Assembly (NCBI GenBank): GCA_964481425.1
Contig: CAYZTM010000004.1
Coordinates: 70,127-134,126 of the forward strand
Direction of reading: 5' to 3'
Length of the DNA: 64,000 bases
Origin: MKUN01 sp964481425
GTDB lineage: Bacteria > Bacteroidota > Bacteroidia > Chitinophagales > Chitinophagaceae
Below are positions 8,402-18,554 of this stretch, in pieces. The notes under the pieces are model-generated. The model was not told the origin of the DNA. It searched no databases and saw nothing but the letters and a program-made list of their open reading frames with translations. A program made the translations under genes and the position numbers. Each line of letters begins with the position of its first letter. Position 1 is the first letter of the stretch.

Positions 8402-8833
8402 TTAATCCTGTGTCAGGTAATCGCTCAGCGTCACAGGCTGCTTCTTGGCCGACTGCTGGGGCATAGCTTCCTGCACCATATTGCACTTGCCGTTGAACAC
8501 TGCCGTCTGTTCTATATCCAGCTTGCCCACGTTCAAGTCGCCGTTGATCACGCACTTGCTCTTCAGGCACAGCAGGTCCTTGGTTGATACATGGCCGTTC
8601 ACCGTACCGAATACATCTGCGGCATTGGCCTGCAGGTCGCCTTCCACATGGCCCGACTCCCCTAATACCACCTTGGCCTTGCAAATGATATTGCCGGTCA
8701 CCGTGCCGTCTATGCGCATATCGTTGTCCGATTCCACATCGCCGTTTATTTTAGTTCCGTGAGCTATGGTAGTCACGGAGCCTACCGGGTAATCTTGTCT
8801 CCCGTTACTGTTTCTTTTGTCTTTTGCAAACAT
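8402..8833 (-). CDS. Bactofilin (polymer-forming cytoskeletal protein)
   Basis: A 143-residue protein with the right-handed beta-helix core of bactofilins: repeated short strands with glycine turns such as GTKINGDVESDNDMRIDGTV and later KCVINGDLNVGKL. Bactofilins polymerise without nucleotide and help shape cells or position envelope enzymes. Flexible, proline/lysine-rich tails flank the core, as usual. It is a single gene convergent with the GSCFA gene. Confidence 0.85.
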   Translation of the reverse strand: MFAKDKRNSNGRQDYPVGSVTTIAHGTKINGDVESDNDMRIDGTVTGNIICKAKVVLGESGHVEGDLQANAADVFGTVNGHVSTKDLLCLKSKCVINGDLNVGKLDIEQTAVFNGKCNMVQEAMPQQSAKKQPVTLSDYLTQD

Positions 8834-8968
8834 ATAAGCATGTTTTTGTATAAGAAAATGTGTAGGGGGATTACTAAAATACTTCTTTTGACCGAAAATT
8901 CTAATAGTTTACCGTTTTTTAACCCTGTATCCGCCTATTTTCAAAATGGGATTCCATCATAAATAAAT

Positions 8969-8976
8969 TACCTTTG
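8969..8976 (+). promoter_or_regulatory. yidC -7 promoter box
   Basis: TACCTTTG at 8969-8976 ends 19 nt before the yidC start. The -33 box is not clear. Confidence 0.5.
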
Positions 8977-8995
8977 CACCCTATTTTTCGCATAC

Positions 8996-10828
8996 ATGGA
9001 TCGTAATACAGTCATCGGCTTTGGCCTGCTTGCCCTGTTGCTTATAGGATATGTTATATATAATAACAAGCAACAGGATGCATATTATGCGCAGAAAAAA
9101 GCCGACTCTTTAGCATATGTCAAGGCACACCCCAAACCGCTGGACACAGTTAAGAACTTAGCTAAGTCGGCAGCAACGGCAGGTACCCCTGCCGATTCGC
9201 TCAGCGATTCGCTGCACACAGCCCAGCACCCCGCCTTCAGCGGTACCGCACAGGATGTTGCCGTGTCGAACAATAAAATAACCCTGCACTTCAGCACAAA
9301 AGGCGCTTACCCGGTTAGTGCCGATATCAAAGATTATAAGACATACACCAAAGAGCCGCTTATCTTTTTCGATGGCAAGGGTAACGAACTGAGCGCCATC
9401 CTGCCTGTGGACAACGGGGCGGTAGCTACCTCAGACCTTTATTATAAGCCTACAGTAACCGATGCACCCGGTGGCGGTAAAACTGTAGATTTCATGGCCG
9501 ATCTCGGCGATGGCAAAAAAGTAGACATCGTTTACAACCTGCCTGCCGACGATTATATGATGACCTGCGATATCCGCCTGAGTGGCATGATGGGCAATAG
9601 CCTGCCCCTCCGCTGGCAGACCAGCGCCCTCCATACCGAAAAGGATATCGTTAGCGAGCGCAGGGCTGCACAGATCTATTACCTCTTCTCCAACAAAGAC
9701 CATGATTACTTTACCATACGCGGCGACGAGAAAAAATCCCTCGAGGACCGTACCCACTGGCTGGGCGTGCGCATGCACTTCTTCAACTCTACCATTATTG
9801 CCGACGACGGTTTCAGCAAAGTGAACATCAACGCTACTGTTACACCGCCGCCATCCGATTCCAATGTTGTGGCGAGCGTTACCAACACTTTCGATGTGCC
9901 ACTCAAAAATGGCGTTGCTTCGCTCAAGTGGTACATAGGCCCCAACCATTACAAAACGTTACACTCTTATAAGATAGGGCTTGAGGAAATGGTGCCCTTG
10001 GGTTACGGCATCATGTCATTCGTGAAGTATATCAACAAATGGCTCATCATACCCATCTTCAATATACTCAGCAGCTTCATTGGCAACTACGGTGTCATCA
10101 TCATCCTGATGACCATTATCATCCGCCTGCTGCTCTCCTTCTTTACCTACAAAAGCTACCTCTCTGCTGCCAAGATGCGTGTATTGAAACCGGAACTTGA
10201 TGAGCTGCGCAAGCAGTTCCCCGACGACCAGCAGAAGTTTGGCATGGAGCAGATGAAGCTTTACCGCAGTGCGGGCGTTAATCCATTGGGCGGCTGCCTG
10301 CCAACGGTATTGCAGATGCCATTCCTTTTTGCCATGTACTACTTCTTCCCCTCGTCCATCGAGCTGAGGCAGAAGTCGTTCCTCTGGACACACGATCTTT
10401 CTACCTATGATAGCATTGCGCACCTGCCCTTCTCGATACCCGGCTACGGCGATCATATCAGTCTCTTTACCTTGCTGATGACGGCCTCCAGCCTCTTCCT
10501 GGCACTCTACAACCGCAACATGACCACGCAGGACCCCAACAACCCTGTGATGAAGTACATGCCTTTTGTATTCCCCTTCATCCTCCTCGGCGTCTTCAAC
10601 CAGATGGCCGCAGCCCTCACCTTCTATTACTTCTTCTCCAACATGATCAGCATCACGCAGCAGTTCGTGATACAGAAATATTTCATTAACGAGAAGGCCA
10701 TACATGCCAAGATGCAGGAGAACCGCAACAAGCCGGCCACCCCATCCAAATGGCAGCAGCGCCTCGAGGAGATACAGAGAACACAGCAGGAAAAGGCCAA
10801 ACAGCAACCGCGCATCAACAAGAAATAA
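8996..10828 (+). CDS. yidC: Membrane protein insertase YidC
   Basis: A 610-residue inner-membrane insertase that places proteins in the membrane with or without SecYEG. It shows an N-terminal helix (residues about 5-22), a large periplasmic beta domain to about 330, and the five-helix conserved core in the C-terminal half (for example NYGVIIILMTIIIRLL and the GGCLPTVLQMPF segment). It ends in a basic tail (KQQPRINKK) that can contact ribosomes. Size and layout match other Bacteroidota YidC proteins. A promoter box is 19 nt upstream and a strong terminator follows. Confidence 0.95.
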   Translation: MDRNTVIGFGLLALLLIGYVIYNNKQQDAYYAQKKADSLAYVKAHPKPLDTVKNLAKSAATAGTPADSLSDSLHTAQHPAFSGTAQDVAVSNNKITLHFSTKGAYPVSADIKDYKTYTKEPLIFFDGKGNELSAILPVDNGAVATSDLYYKPTVTDAPGGGKTVDFMADLGDGKKVDIVYNLPADDYMMTCDIRLSGMMGNSLPLRWQTSALHTEKDIVSERRAAQIYYLFSNKDHDYFTIRGDEKKSLEDRTHWLGVRMHFFNSTIIADDGFSKVNINATVTPPPSDSNVVASVTNTFDVPLKNGVASLKWYIGPNHYKTLHSYKIGLEEMVPLGYGIMSFVKYINKWLIIPIFNILSSFIGNYGVIIILMTIIIRLLLSFFTYKSYLSAAKMRVLKPELDELRKQFPDDQQKFGMEQMKLYRSAGVNPLGGCLPTVLQMPFLFAMYYFFPSSIELRQKSFLWTHDLSTYDSIAHLPFSIPGYGDHISLFTLLMTASSLFLALYNRNMTTQDPNNPVMKYMPFVFPFILLGVFNQMAAALTFYYFFSNMISITQQFVIQKYFINEKAIHAKMQENRNKPATPSKWQQRLEEIQRTQQEKAKQQPRINKK

Positions 10829-10849
10829 ACACCACGCTTTATATACACT

Positions 10850-10883
10850 AAAGGGCTAAGAATATCTTAGCCCTTTCTCTTTT
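10850..10883 (+). terminator. yidC terminator
   Basis: AAAGGGCTAAG (10850-10860) and CTTAGCCCTTT (10866-10876) form a perfect 11-bp stem with a 5-nt loop, followed by CTCTTTT. Confidence 0.9.
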
Positions 10884-10965
10884 ATCCGGAAAAGTACTTT
10901 GCCGGTCCTTATACAAAAATAGCTATTACCATTCTTTCAGGTATTTCAGTTACCGATTATTATGA

Positions 10966-11016
10966 TATCAAAATAAAACAGGGCTAACTAAAAATAGTTG
11001 TTTTTAGTTAGCCCTG
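10966..11016 (-). terminator. Terminator of the T9SS cargo gene
   Basis: A 16-bp stem (CAGGGCTAACTAAAAA / TTTTTAGTTAGCCCTG) with loop TAGTTG at 10979-11016. On the minus strand it is followed by TGTTTTATTTT. It ends the AT-rich accessory gene pair. Confidence 0.88.
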
Positions 11017-11035
11017 GGAATAGTAATTATTAACT

Positions 11036-13712
11036 TTAATAAACAGATAGCTTTTTCGTAATTACATTATCCCCTATCTTAATAGTACAATAATATGCCC
11101 CGGCACTGAGCAACTCCGAGTGGATTGCTATTTTATACTTACCTGCATCCTGTTGCTTATCATATGCTTCTATTACAAAACTAAAGTCTTGCCCTAAAGT
11201 ATTGCATAAGCGCAGTTGTATCTCGCTTGGGTCAAAAAGATTATATTCCAGGTAGCATGTGACATGTGTAGGATTAGGGTACAAACTTATCCAGGGGGTA
11301 TAATCAATACCATTTTGACTGTTTTCAATATGACTTTTATCTATGCTTCCATCAGGATTAATGCCAAAATGTCCTTGAAGATATTCCAACATTTCCGGTT
11401 TCGCATCGGTAAGAACAATATTCAGTAAGGAATCTCTGTAATGTTTATCGATGTCTGTTAATGCTAAATTTTCTTCATGATTATCTGTAATTGGCTCTAT
11501 ATCGGTAGAATCATCGTTTAGTGGCCTATATTGAAAATTATTACCTGTTGGATTATACGCTATTTCAACTAGGTTCGTTGGGCGGGCCTCAGCATTTAAC
11601 CCAGAAAACGTATAAGCATAGTGGTAATCTCCACTCGGCCCATCACATTTATACCCATCAACCCATAGATCATGAGTGGACCCTAATGCTGCATCCCATC
11701 CAGGTTGTCCATCTATATGATGGCTGCATTTTATCCATAAGTCTGCATCACTACCTAAATGATTAATAGTTGTAAAGTGTTCTAAATAGTTTAGATACAA
11801 AGGATGTGAATGAGAACCCCATCCGTTTGCGTCAGGATAAGTTAAGTTAAAATTATCACACCAATAGGGGTTGAATCCACTGTACATAACCCCCATTGTC
11901 TTTTTGCATTGCATATAAAACAAATATCTCCATGTAATCTATACCATTGAAATCCGCATCTCCAGGAACTTCATTTTTTGATAAGCGGCTTGCTCTATGA
12001 AACTCAGCTGTTACCCTGTCTTCTCCTGACCAATCATCATTTCCATTTACTTGCTTCTCCCAGTCAGGACTATTCGGATCCCAAGAATTGTTAGTAGAAG
12101 TACAATCTCCACCTGCGAAATAGGCATGTTGCGTATGATAATCATCGCTTTCATAGTCTTGATAGCAATATGGCCCACACTTGGGTGCCATATTCAATAA
12201 ATCCCTTATTGAGGTAAGATTATGGCATTCTGGGCAATAACTGTAATTGCCTCCCCATTTATCATTGATTAGTTTAAATAGCATTGGTAGATGGGGTGTT
12301 TGTAGTCTATGTTCATATGCGTGTCTGCGAACTCCTTCATACGAATTTCGCGTAGGTGTTAATAATGGCCTATACCAATTGTGAGCAAATACAACATAAT
12401 CATCACAAAACTGTACATCTTTCGGGTCTAAAAAAGCTAAGTCTTGCGTTAATTGGAATAATGCTTGGAATTGCGAGGCACTTTGTTGAATAGTAAAATA
12501 AGGGTAGTTACAACATTGACTTGCGGTGTTGTGCAATGCCTCAGCTTGGGCAGGAGCAGACTGCCACGTCACCGCTCCCCCTGTCCAACATGATCCAGGT
12601 TCAAAATAATGGTTCCCAGCTGTACAATTTGGAGTTCCTACAGGAATATTATAAAAATAGGGTGCGGTATTGTATTGGCAAGCGTGGCCTGCTATCACAC
12701 AATGGTCCGTAACTGGGTTTTTTATAAGCCATGTAATTACTGTGGGATTGTAGTAAAGATAATTGACATGGTCTTCCGCATGGTTACTTGGTGGTTTAGG
12801 TATCCAACTAATCAGCCTATACATAGCATCAGCTGCCTTATATTGAACATTTTCGTTATGAACCCAAATGTTAGCTGGCAAAGTTTTGATTATTGTGCCA
12901 AGTCCTACTGCAATATCTGCTGCCTGATCCTGAGATTCTTCTCCTTGCACCCTGGGTGTATATCCAACGGGCCATTTTCCAAGATTACTTTGCAATGCAT
13001 TATACTCAGGTGTCATATACTTAAATGTTGATGTATACACATAACCTGGATGAGGAGTATTCTGTAATGCAGAACTACCATCACGCATTTTACGATCAAA
13101 ATGATCGGCATTGTTACTAATAAAATCTAAATAATTGTGATCAACATTGAAAGTATTGTCCAAATTAAGATCATTATTTACTGGAACATCATCTCTACAG
13201 AAAAAACCATTGAGCGAATTATTCCATACAATGTTATTCGCATTATACGGAAACGCATTATCAATGTCTGAATAATATTTTTCTGCATCTCGGTCCAAAC
13301 GATCAAATGCTTCAACTGCGCGATAGATTTCATACTCAGTCCTGTCTGTATTCCAGCCATTATCGCTAAGCATTTTGCGCTCTACACCCAGCATCGTCAT
13401 ATAATGCCCTAAGTGTTCCGTCGCATCCCCCCAAGATAGGTGGGGGCCATAATGTTCGCCCCAATGATGTCCAGGTGGGGGATTATCAAGGTCATTTCCC
13501 CATGATGGGTTATGCCTTGTTCTTCTTGAAGCAGGGATGCTCATCCCGGGCCCGCTATCTTGGTCACCATCTTCTTCTATAAGCATAAAATCATTCACGA
13601 GCCGATAACGATAGTACCAGTATTTTTCCATATTTTCATACCAGTCAGGTATTTGCGCATGTACTGACACCACATAAAGTATAATATAGGTTGAAAGAAT
13701 AAGCTTCTTCAT
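11036..13712 (-). pseudogene. Large T9SS-secreted protein with a frameshift
   Basis: Two overlapping reading frames together encode one protein of about 890 residues. The first (13712-11856) has a signal peptide (MKKLILSTYIILYVVSVHAQ) and about 600 residues rich in Asn, Asp, His, Tyr and Cys. The second continues from about 11890 to 11036 and ends in a T9SS type A sorting domain (SLYPNPTHV near its middle, ending ITKKLSVY). The switch needs one extra or two missing bases and lies between 11856 and about 11925, where a G5 run (11890-11894) and an A5 run (11901-11905) occur. No catalytic domain was recognised. The gene is much richer in A+T than its neighbours and follows a lipoprotein gene by 10 bp. 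It could be a true pseudogene, a sequencing error or a phase-variable gene. Confidence 0.75.
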
Positions 13713-13722
13713 AGATATAGTT

Positions 13723-14424
13723 TTAGTATTTAATTATAATATGATTACGCAATAACTGCCATGAATATTGGGCATAATTATTCAATACCATTTTCATTAT
13801 TCCCACTTGCTTATTTATGTAGAAGGTATCGTTCTGCGGTATTAAGTTTTTGCACATTAATGTGTTTGATTTCACATATATCAGATAAACATCAGCATAT
13901 GAAGCTGTATCCATAACATACTGTGGTAAATATCGTTTGCCATTCGAAACAGTATCTATAAGACAATTAGGTACATTAAGATAACTTACAGTGTCAAAAA
14001 GAACAAAAGGAATTGTTCCAAAGCCATAATCAATTACGTATTGTGAGCTGTTGTATTGATAATAGAAGTGAAGGGAAGCGGCATGTCCTCTTAAATCCCA
14101 TGAATATTTAGTCCTGTATGTAGGTATTGTTGTAGTAATATTGTAGTCATAAACAACGATTAATGTTCCTTCCGTATTTTGTCCGGCTGTGGCTGTTAAT
14201 CCCTCCTTGTTATTTGCAAAGTTAACTACCACAAAGCTATCTATATCTCCCGTAAGAACATCTTTGTAGACCCAATAAGATCCTACATCATAATTATAAA
14301 AGTCTTTCAGTTGCTGATCTATATAAACAATGCTGTAGTTCTCATTGGCTGCAGGAATTTTTTTACAGGACAAATAGCTGTATGTTATTGTTAGCAATAA
14401 CAGTAGATACTTAATCTTTTTCAT
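13723..14424 (-). CDS. Putative lipoprotein, AT-rich accessory gene
   Basis: A 233-residue protein starting MKKIKYLLLLL with a type II signal peptide whose lipobox is YLSC, so it is probably lipid-anchored in the outer membrane. The start at 14424 is preferred over a GTG at 14460 because an AAAGGA sequence sits 6-8 nt upstream and the signal peptide begins there. The rest is rich in Tyr and beta-strand patterns; no family was recognised. It is 10 bp upstream of the frameshifted T9SS protein and shares its low G+C, so they look like one acquired unit. Confidence 0.65.
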   Translation of the reverse strand: MKKIKYLLLLLTITYSYLSCKKIPAANENYSIVYIDQQLKDFYNYDVGSYWVYKDVLTGDIDSFVVVNFANNKEGLTATAGQNTEGTLIVVYDYNITTTIPTYRTKYSWDLRGHAASLHFYYQYNSSQYVIDYGFGTIPFVLFDTVSYLNVPNCLIDTVSNGKRYLPQYVMDTASYADVYLIYVKSNTLMCKNLIPQNDTFYINKQVGIMKMVLNNYAQYSWQLLRNHIIIKY

Positions 14425-14638
14425 AATATCCTTTTTTGTAAAAAACATCATGCTTTTCACCTTACTCTAGGTGATGATTACATTAATTTGCTTGTCATAA
14501 TTATGTACAAACGCTACAATTTATATACCAATTATTTGTTATCAAAATACGCGGACTATTTACAAAAGAACTTTAGCTCTGGCTTTCTTATGTAACAAAT
14601 GGCATTATTATTGCCCGCATTACCTAAACTTGCGCCGG

Positions 14639-15313
14639 ATGAAACCTCGCTCCTTATCTTTCTTACCGTCTTTACTGCTTTTCGCCTCCATGGCTTGCGC
14701 CCAAAGCTCCGACATGAGGATATACAGGGCCAAACAACGCTTCGATGGCAATCGCATCGATCCCAAAGGCTCGTTCCTCGTCACTGCAGGCGCCGGTATC
14801 TTTGATGGTACCGATTTCATTCGCTTTTGGGGTGGCAGGTCTTATGGCTGGCGCTACCAGCCTTCGCGGCTCATCACCTATTATGCCGGGGCCAGTTATT
14901 TTGTGGGCAATTCCATCTCCTTGGGTTTAAACTTCGCTGCCGAGCCGCTGGAGGGCAAACTATATTCCGGGCAAGCGAATCATGGGGCCATTTCAGGTCA
15001 GCAGATAGGTACCTACAGGTCGGGTATCTATACGGCAGCAGCATCCTTTTCATTGTTTTTCCTGAAACAGCGCTATGTAATGTTCTACGGCTCACTGGAG
15101 GGCGGCTACTCTTATGAAACGGTCCATTATAATTTCGATCAACCCTATTACAATTACAGCAGCACAGCACCGGTCACGCAGGAGTCTTCAGGGCATTACA
15201 ACCTGCAGGTAAGCCCCTGCTGCTTTCGCTTTGGCGGTATGGTTGCGGCCCTGGTAGAGCTGGGCTTTGGTTACAAAGGGCTTTTGAACCTGGGCTTATC
15301 CTGCCGCTTTTAG
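14639..15313 (+). CDS. Outer-membrane beta-barrel-like protein, paralogue A
   Basis: A 224-residue protein with a signal peptide (residues 1-18, ending ACAQ) and alternating aromatic/glycine strands typical of small outer-membrane barrels, closing with GLLNLGLSCRF. The final aromatic residue fits a barrel-assembly signal. It resembles the next gene over its C-terminal half (both have RYVMFYGSL/RGLLFYSSL, a FDQ segment, and GFGYKGLLNLGLSC/GLGFKGLFNCGLSY), so the two are tandem paralogues. The ATG at 14639 is chosen over a TTG at 14630. Function unknown. Confidence 0.65.
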   Translation: MKPRSLSFLPSLLLFASMACAQSSDMRIYRAKQRFDGNRIDPKGSFLVTAGAGIFDGTDFIRFWGGRSYGWRYQPSRLITYYAGASYFVGNSISLGLNFAAEPLEGKLYSGQANHGAISGQQIGTYRSGIYTAAASFSLFFLKQRYVMFYGSLEGGYSYETVHYNFDQPYYNYSSTAPVTQESSGHYNLQVSPCCFRFGGMVAALVELGFGYKGLLNLGLSCRF

Positions 15314-15362
15314 ATGCAATAAATGGCACTATTCTTGCGGCCAGCTTCATAAACCATTTGCG

Positions 15363-16130
15363 TTGAGACCATATACCTTACTTCTTTTACTATTACTGCT
15401 GCCCGGCATCACCCATGCCCAGCGCTTCCGCGATGAGGACGACGTGAACTACCGCAAGCCCACGAAAGAGGAACGTCAAAAACGGCAGCAGGAGCGCAGG
15501 ATGCATTGGAAGGAACACGAGGCCAAAAGGACTATGATGAGGGCCGAAAAGATCAAAAGGCGCCCCCCACCGCAGGAAAAGAACAAGCACGATATCAGGC
15601 TAAGCTATGGACTGGGTACGCTTACCGACATAGGGGCGCTACTTTTGTACGGGCAGCATGATAAGTTGGATATCCCGACACCTCATGGCGCGCTTACCTT
15701 CGACTACAAATACTTTTTCAGTAACCGCCTCGCCCTGGGCCTGGCTGCAGGTGTCGAATTTTTAAAGGGCGGTATCCAGGGCGACTATTCCGCACCCGGA
15801 CTTTGGAGAGGGGGCACCTACAAAATGCGGGTATGGGCACTTGCGCCCGAGTGCACTTTCGCCATCATGAAAAAGAGGGGGCTGCTCTTCTACTCGTCCC
15901 TGGCGCTTGGCTTCTCTCATACCGATAAATATTTCAAGTTCGACCAGGACAACTACAATGCTTCCTTTCACAACGGCATCTCCAGCCTGCCCGATGGCGA
16001 ATGTTCCTCATCTGTGAATGGTTATGCAGGCTTCGGTATGCGCTTTGGGGGGCGGGCGGTTACTGCATTTGCAGAGTTTGGCCTTGGCTTTAAGGGCTTG
16101 TTCAACTGCGGGCTTTCCTATAAACTTTAG
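15363..16130 (+). CDS. Outer-membrane beta-barrel-like protein, paralogue B
   Basis: A 255-residue protein with a signal peptide (MRPYTLLLLLLLLPGITHAQ) from a TTG start; no in-frame ATG fits. A highly charged stretch (residues about 30-75, rich in Arg, Lys, Glu) precedes a barrel-like region that is paralogous to the gene upstream. The charged insert is absent from paralogue A. It ends in an aromatic-leucine pair (SYKL). The upstream 22 bp resemble those of paralogue A, so the promoter was probably duplicated too. Function unknown. Confidence 0.65.
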   Translation: MRPYTLLLLLLLLPGITHAQRFRDEDDVNYRKPTKEERQKRQQERRMHWKEHEAKRTMMRAEKIKRRPPPQEKNKHDIRLSYGLGTLTDIGALLLYGQHDKLDIPTPHGALTFDYKYFFSNRLALGLAAGVEFLKGGIQGDYSAPGLWRGGTYKMRVWALAPECTFAIMKKRGLLFYSSLALGFSHTDKYFKFDQDNYNASFHNGISSLPDGECSSSVNGYAGFGMRFGGRAVTAFAEFGLGFKGLFNCGLSYKL

Positions 16131-16269
16131 AACTTTTCACAGGGGCACAGTCCCTCTTTTTTACCTAATACTTAATTAACAGTTGCAGTTCTTATCCAAA
16201 CGCACTATATTAGGCTAAGATTTTTGGTTAGTAAATTACACTGATTGTTAATGAAATTATTGGTGCCGC

Positions 16270-16396
16270 AACGCGAGGGTTACGGCATCTGTGAAAAGCT
16301 TTCGTTTCAATAGGGGTAAAAGGTACGCTTGTTTTCGCACAGGTAACCGAAATGAAAGAGCCTTACGTTCCCGTAAGGCTTTTGTTTTTATATTTT
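16270..16396 (+). ncRNA. Candidate structured small RNA with intrinsic terminator
   Basis: No protein gene fits here, but GGTTAC (16278-16283) pairs perfectly with GTAACC (16343-16348), and CTGTG (16289-16293) with CACAG (16338-16342), leaving a 5-nt bulge on one side. Inside, GAAAAGC and GCTTGTTTTC can extend the stem. A strong terminator follows at 16359-16380. The pattern (long imperfect stem, then terminator) fits a small regulatory RNA. Its class is not known, and the terminator alone could also serve paralogue B. Confidence 0.4.
16359..16396 (+). terminator. Strong intrinsic terminator
   Basis: AGCCTTACG (16359-16367) and CGTAAGGCT (16372-16380) flank TTCC and run into TTTGTTTTTATATTTT. 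Confidence 0.88.
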
Positions 16397-16436
16397 ATCC
16401 AGTTTCCCCACATTACCGTATCCCATCACATTTCAA

Positions 16437-18416
16437 CTACACATCTATCCTCGCATACTTTGCATGCTTCTCTATGAATTCGCGGCGGGGGGCCACCTCT
16501 TCACCCATCAGCATACTGAAGACCATATCCGCCTCGGCGGCGCTGTCTATGGTCACGCGCTTCAGGGTGCGTGTGGCGGGGTTCATCGTAGTATCCCAAA
16601 GCTGCTCGGCGTTCATCTCACCCAGACCTTTGTATCGCTGCACGTTCACACTGTCCTCCTTACCATTGGCCAGCTGCTCTACTGCGGCTTTGCGGCTGTC
16701 CTCGTCCCAGGCATATACCTGGTCTTTACCTTTTTTCACGAGGTACAGCGGCGGCTGGGCCAGGTACACATAGCCCTGCTCCACCAGCTCCTTCATATAG
16801 CGGAAGAAGAAGGTCAGTATCAGCGTGGCGATGTGCGAACCGTCCACGTCGGCATCGGTCATGATGATGATCTTGTGGTAGCGCAGCTTGGTGATGTTCA
16901 GTTCCTTGGCATCGTCTGCCGTGCCCACGCTCACGCCCAGGGCGGTGAACATGTTCTTTATTTCCTCGTTCTCGTATATCTTATATTCCTGGGCCTTCTC
17001 CACGTTCAGTATCTTACCCCTTAGCGGCAGTATGGCCTGGAAAGCCCTGTCGCGGCCCTGCTTGGCAGTACCACCGGCCGAGTCACCTTCCACCAGGTAT
17101 AGCTCACAGTTCTCGGGGTCTTTATCGCTGCAGTCGGCCAGCTTGCCGGGCATGCCGCCACCGGTGAGCACGCTCTTGCGCTGCACCATTTCGCGGGCCT
17201 TGCGGGCTGCTGCACGTGCCTGCGCTGCCAGTATCACTTTGTCTATGATCAGCTTGGCCTCTTTGGGGTGCTCCTCGAGGTAGGCCTCGAGCACGCGGCT
17301 CACGCATACATCCACCACGCCCATTACCTCGTTGTTGCCCAGCTTGGTTTTGGTCTGACCTTCGAACTGTGGCTCGGGCACCTTTACCGATATGATGGCG
17401 CTGAGGCCCTCGCGGAAGTCGTCGCCGGTTATCTCCACCTTCGCTTTTTCAAACAGTTTGTTCCTGTCGCCATAGGCTTTGAACACACGGGTGATGGCAC
17501 GGCGGAAACCCGCCACATGCGTACCGCCCTCTATGGTGTTGATATTGTTAACGTAAGAGAAGATATGCTCGTTGTAGCTGGTGTTGTAGCTCAGCGCTAC
17601 ATCTACCGCCACATTGGTATCCTTATCATGCGCCTCTACATATATAGGCAGTGCCAGCAGGGGATCGCGCTTGGCATTCTTATCCAGCATCTGCACAAAC
17701 TCTATGATACCCCCCTCGCTGTAATAGGTCTCGCTGGGCATCTGGCCTTCTTCGGTCATCTCGCGCTCATCCACCAGTGTTATCCTGATGCCTTTGTTAA
17801 GATAAGAGAGCTCGCGCAGGCGGCCTGCCAGTATCTCGCGGTTGTACACCGATGCCTGGAAGATGGTATTATCGGGCATGAAGTGCTGCAGGGTGCCGCG
17901 CTTATCGCTGCTGCCTATCTCGCGCACAGGATACTGCGGTATGCCCTTCTTGTACTCCTGCTCGAATATCTTTCCTTCGCGGTAAACAGTGGTGTGCATA
18001 TCGCTGCTGAGTGCGTTCACACAGCTCACGCCCACGCCGTGCAGGCCACCCGATACCTTATAGCTGTCTTTATCGAACTTACCGCCGGCGTGCAGCACGG
18101 TCATTACCACCTCGAGGGCGCTGCGGCCTTCTTTGGGGTGTATGCCCGTAGGTATGCCGCGGCCATCGTCCAGCACGCTTATGGAATTGTCTTTGTGGAT
18201 GGTTACAGTAATGTTCTTACAGTAACCGGCGAGAGCCTCGTCAATGGAGTTATCCACCACCTCGTACACCAGGTGGTGCAGGCCCTTGATGCCGATATCG
18301 CCTATGTACATAGCCGGGCGCTTGCGCACCGCCTCAAGACCTTCCAATACCTGTATGCTCCCCGCATCATATCCTGCGGCGGCAGCTTGCTGTAACACCT
18401 CGTTCTCTGTGCTCAT
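16437..18416 (-). CDS. gyrB: DNA gyrase subunit B
   Basis: A 659-residue type IIA topoisomerase ATPase subunit that, with GyrA, introduces negative supercoils. The GHKL ATP-binding region shows EVVDNSIDEALAG, DDGRGIP and GGLHGVGVS; the Toprim domain shows EGDSAGG and DADVDGSHI; and QRYKGLGEMN is near the C-terminus. The start MSTENEVL places the ATPase domain at the usual distance. The length (about 650) fits Bacteroidota GyrB, and the YKGLGEMNAEQLW tail fits GyrB rather than ParE. It is alone here, with a promoter about 105 nt upstream. Confidence 0.95.
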   Translation of the reverse strand: MSTENEVLQQAAAAGYDAGSIQVLEGLEAVRKRPAMYIGDIGIKGLHHLVYEVVDNSIDEALAGYCKNITVTIHKDNSISVLDDGRGIPTGIHPKEGRSALEVVMTVLHAGGKFDKDSYKVSGGLHGVGVSCVNALSSDMHTTVYREGKIFEQEYKKGIPQYPVREIGSSDKRGTLQHFMPDNTIFQASVYNREILAGRLRELSYLNKGIRITLVDEREMTEEGQMPSETYYSEGGIIEFVQMLDKNAKRDPLLALPIYVEAHDKDTNVAVDVALSYNTSYNEHIFSYVNNINTIEGGTHVAGFRRAITRVFKAYGDRNKLFEKAKVEITGDDFREGLSAIISVKVPEPQFEGQTKTKLGNNEVMGVVDVCVSRVLEAYLEEHPKEAKLIIDKVILAAQARAAARKAREMVQRKSVLTGGGMPGKLADCSDKDPENCELYLVEGDSAGGTAKQGRDRAFQAILPLRGKILNVEKAQEYKIYENEEIKNMFTALGVSVGTADDAKELNITKLRYHKIIIMTDADVDGSHIATLILTFFFRYMKELVEQGYVYLAQPPLYLVKKGKDQVYAWDEDSRKAAVEQLANGKEDSVNVQRYKGLGEMNAEQLWDTTMNPATRTLKRVTIDSAAEADMVFSMLMGEEVAPRREFIEKHAKYARIDV

Positions 18417-18520
18417 ATTTTTTTAGTAGCCTGCGTGATGTTGAGGGTAAAGATTCCTTTGTAAAACCACCCGCAGACGCATGGTGAAAACTTATAAGAT
18501 CACCTTGGTTTTTATTCCTA

Positions 18521-18528
18521 CAAAGATA
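18521..18528 (-). promoter_or_regulatory. gyrB -7 promoter box
   Basis: TATCTTTG on the minus strand matches TAnnTTTG and lies 104 nt before the gyrB start, giving a leader of about 100 nt. Confidence 0.5.
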
Positions 18529-18554
18529 ACAAAAAATAGCCTTATAATAGCATG

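Noticed and set aside
17268..18395. Long plus-strand frame opposite gyrB (375 codons)
   Set aside because: Shadow of gyrB codon bias; no domain, promoter or start context.
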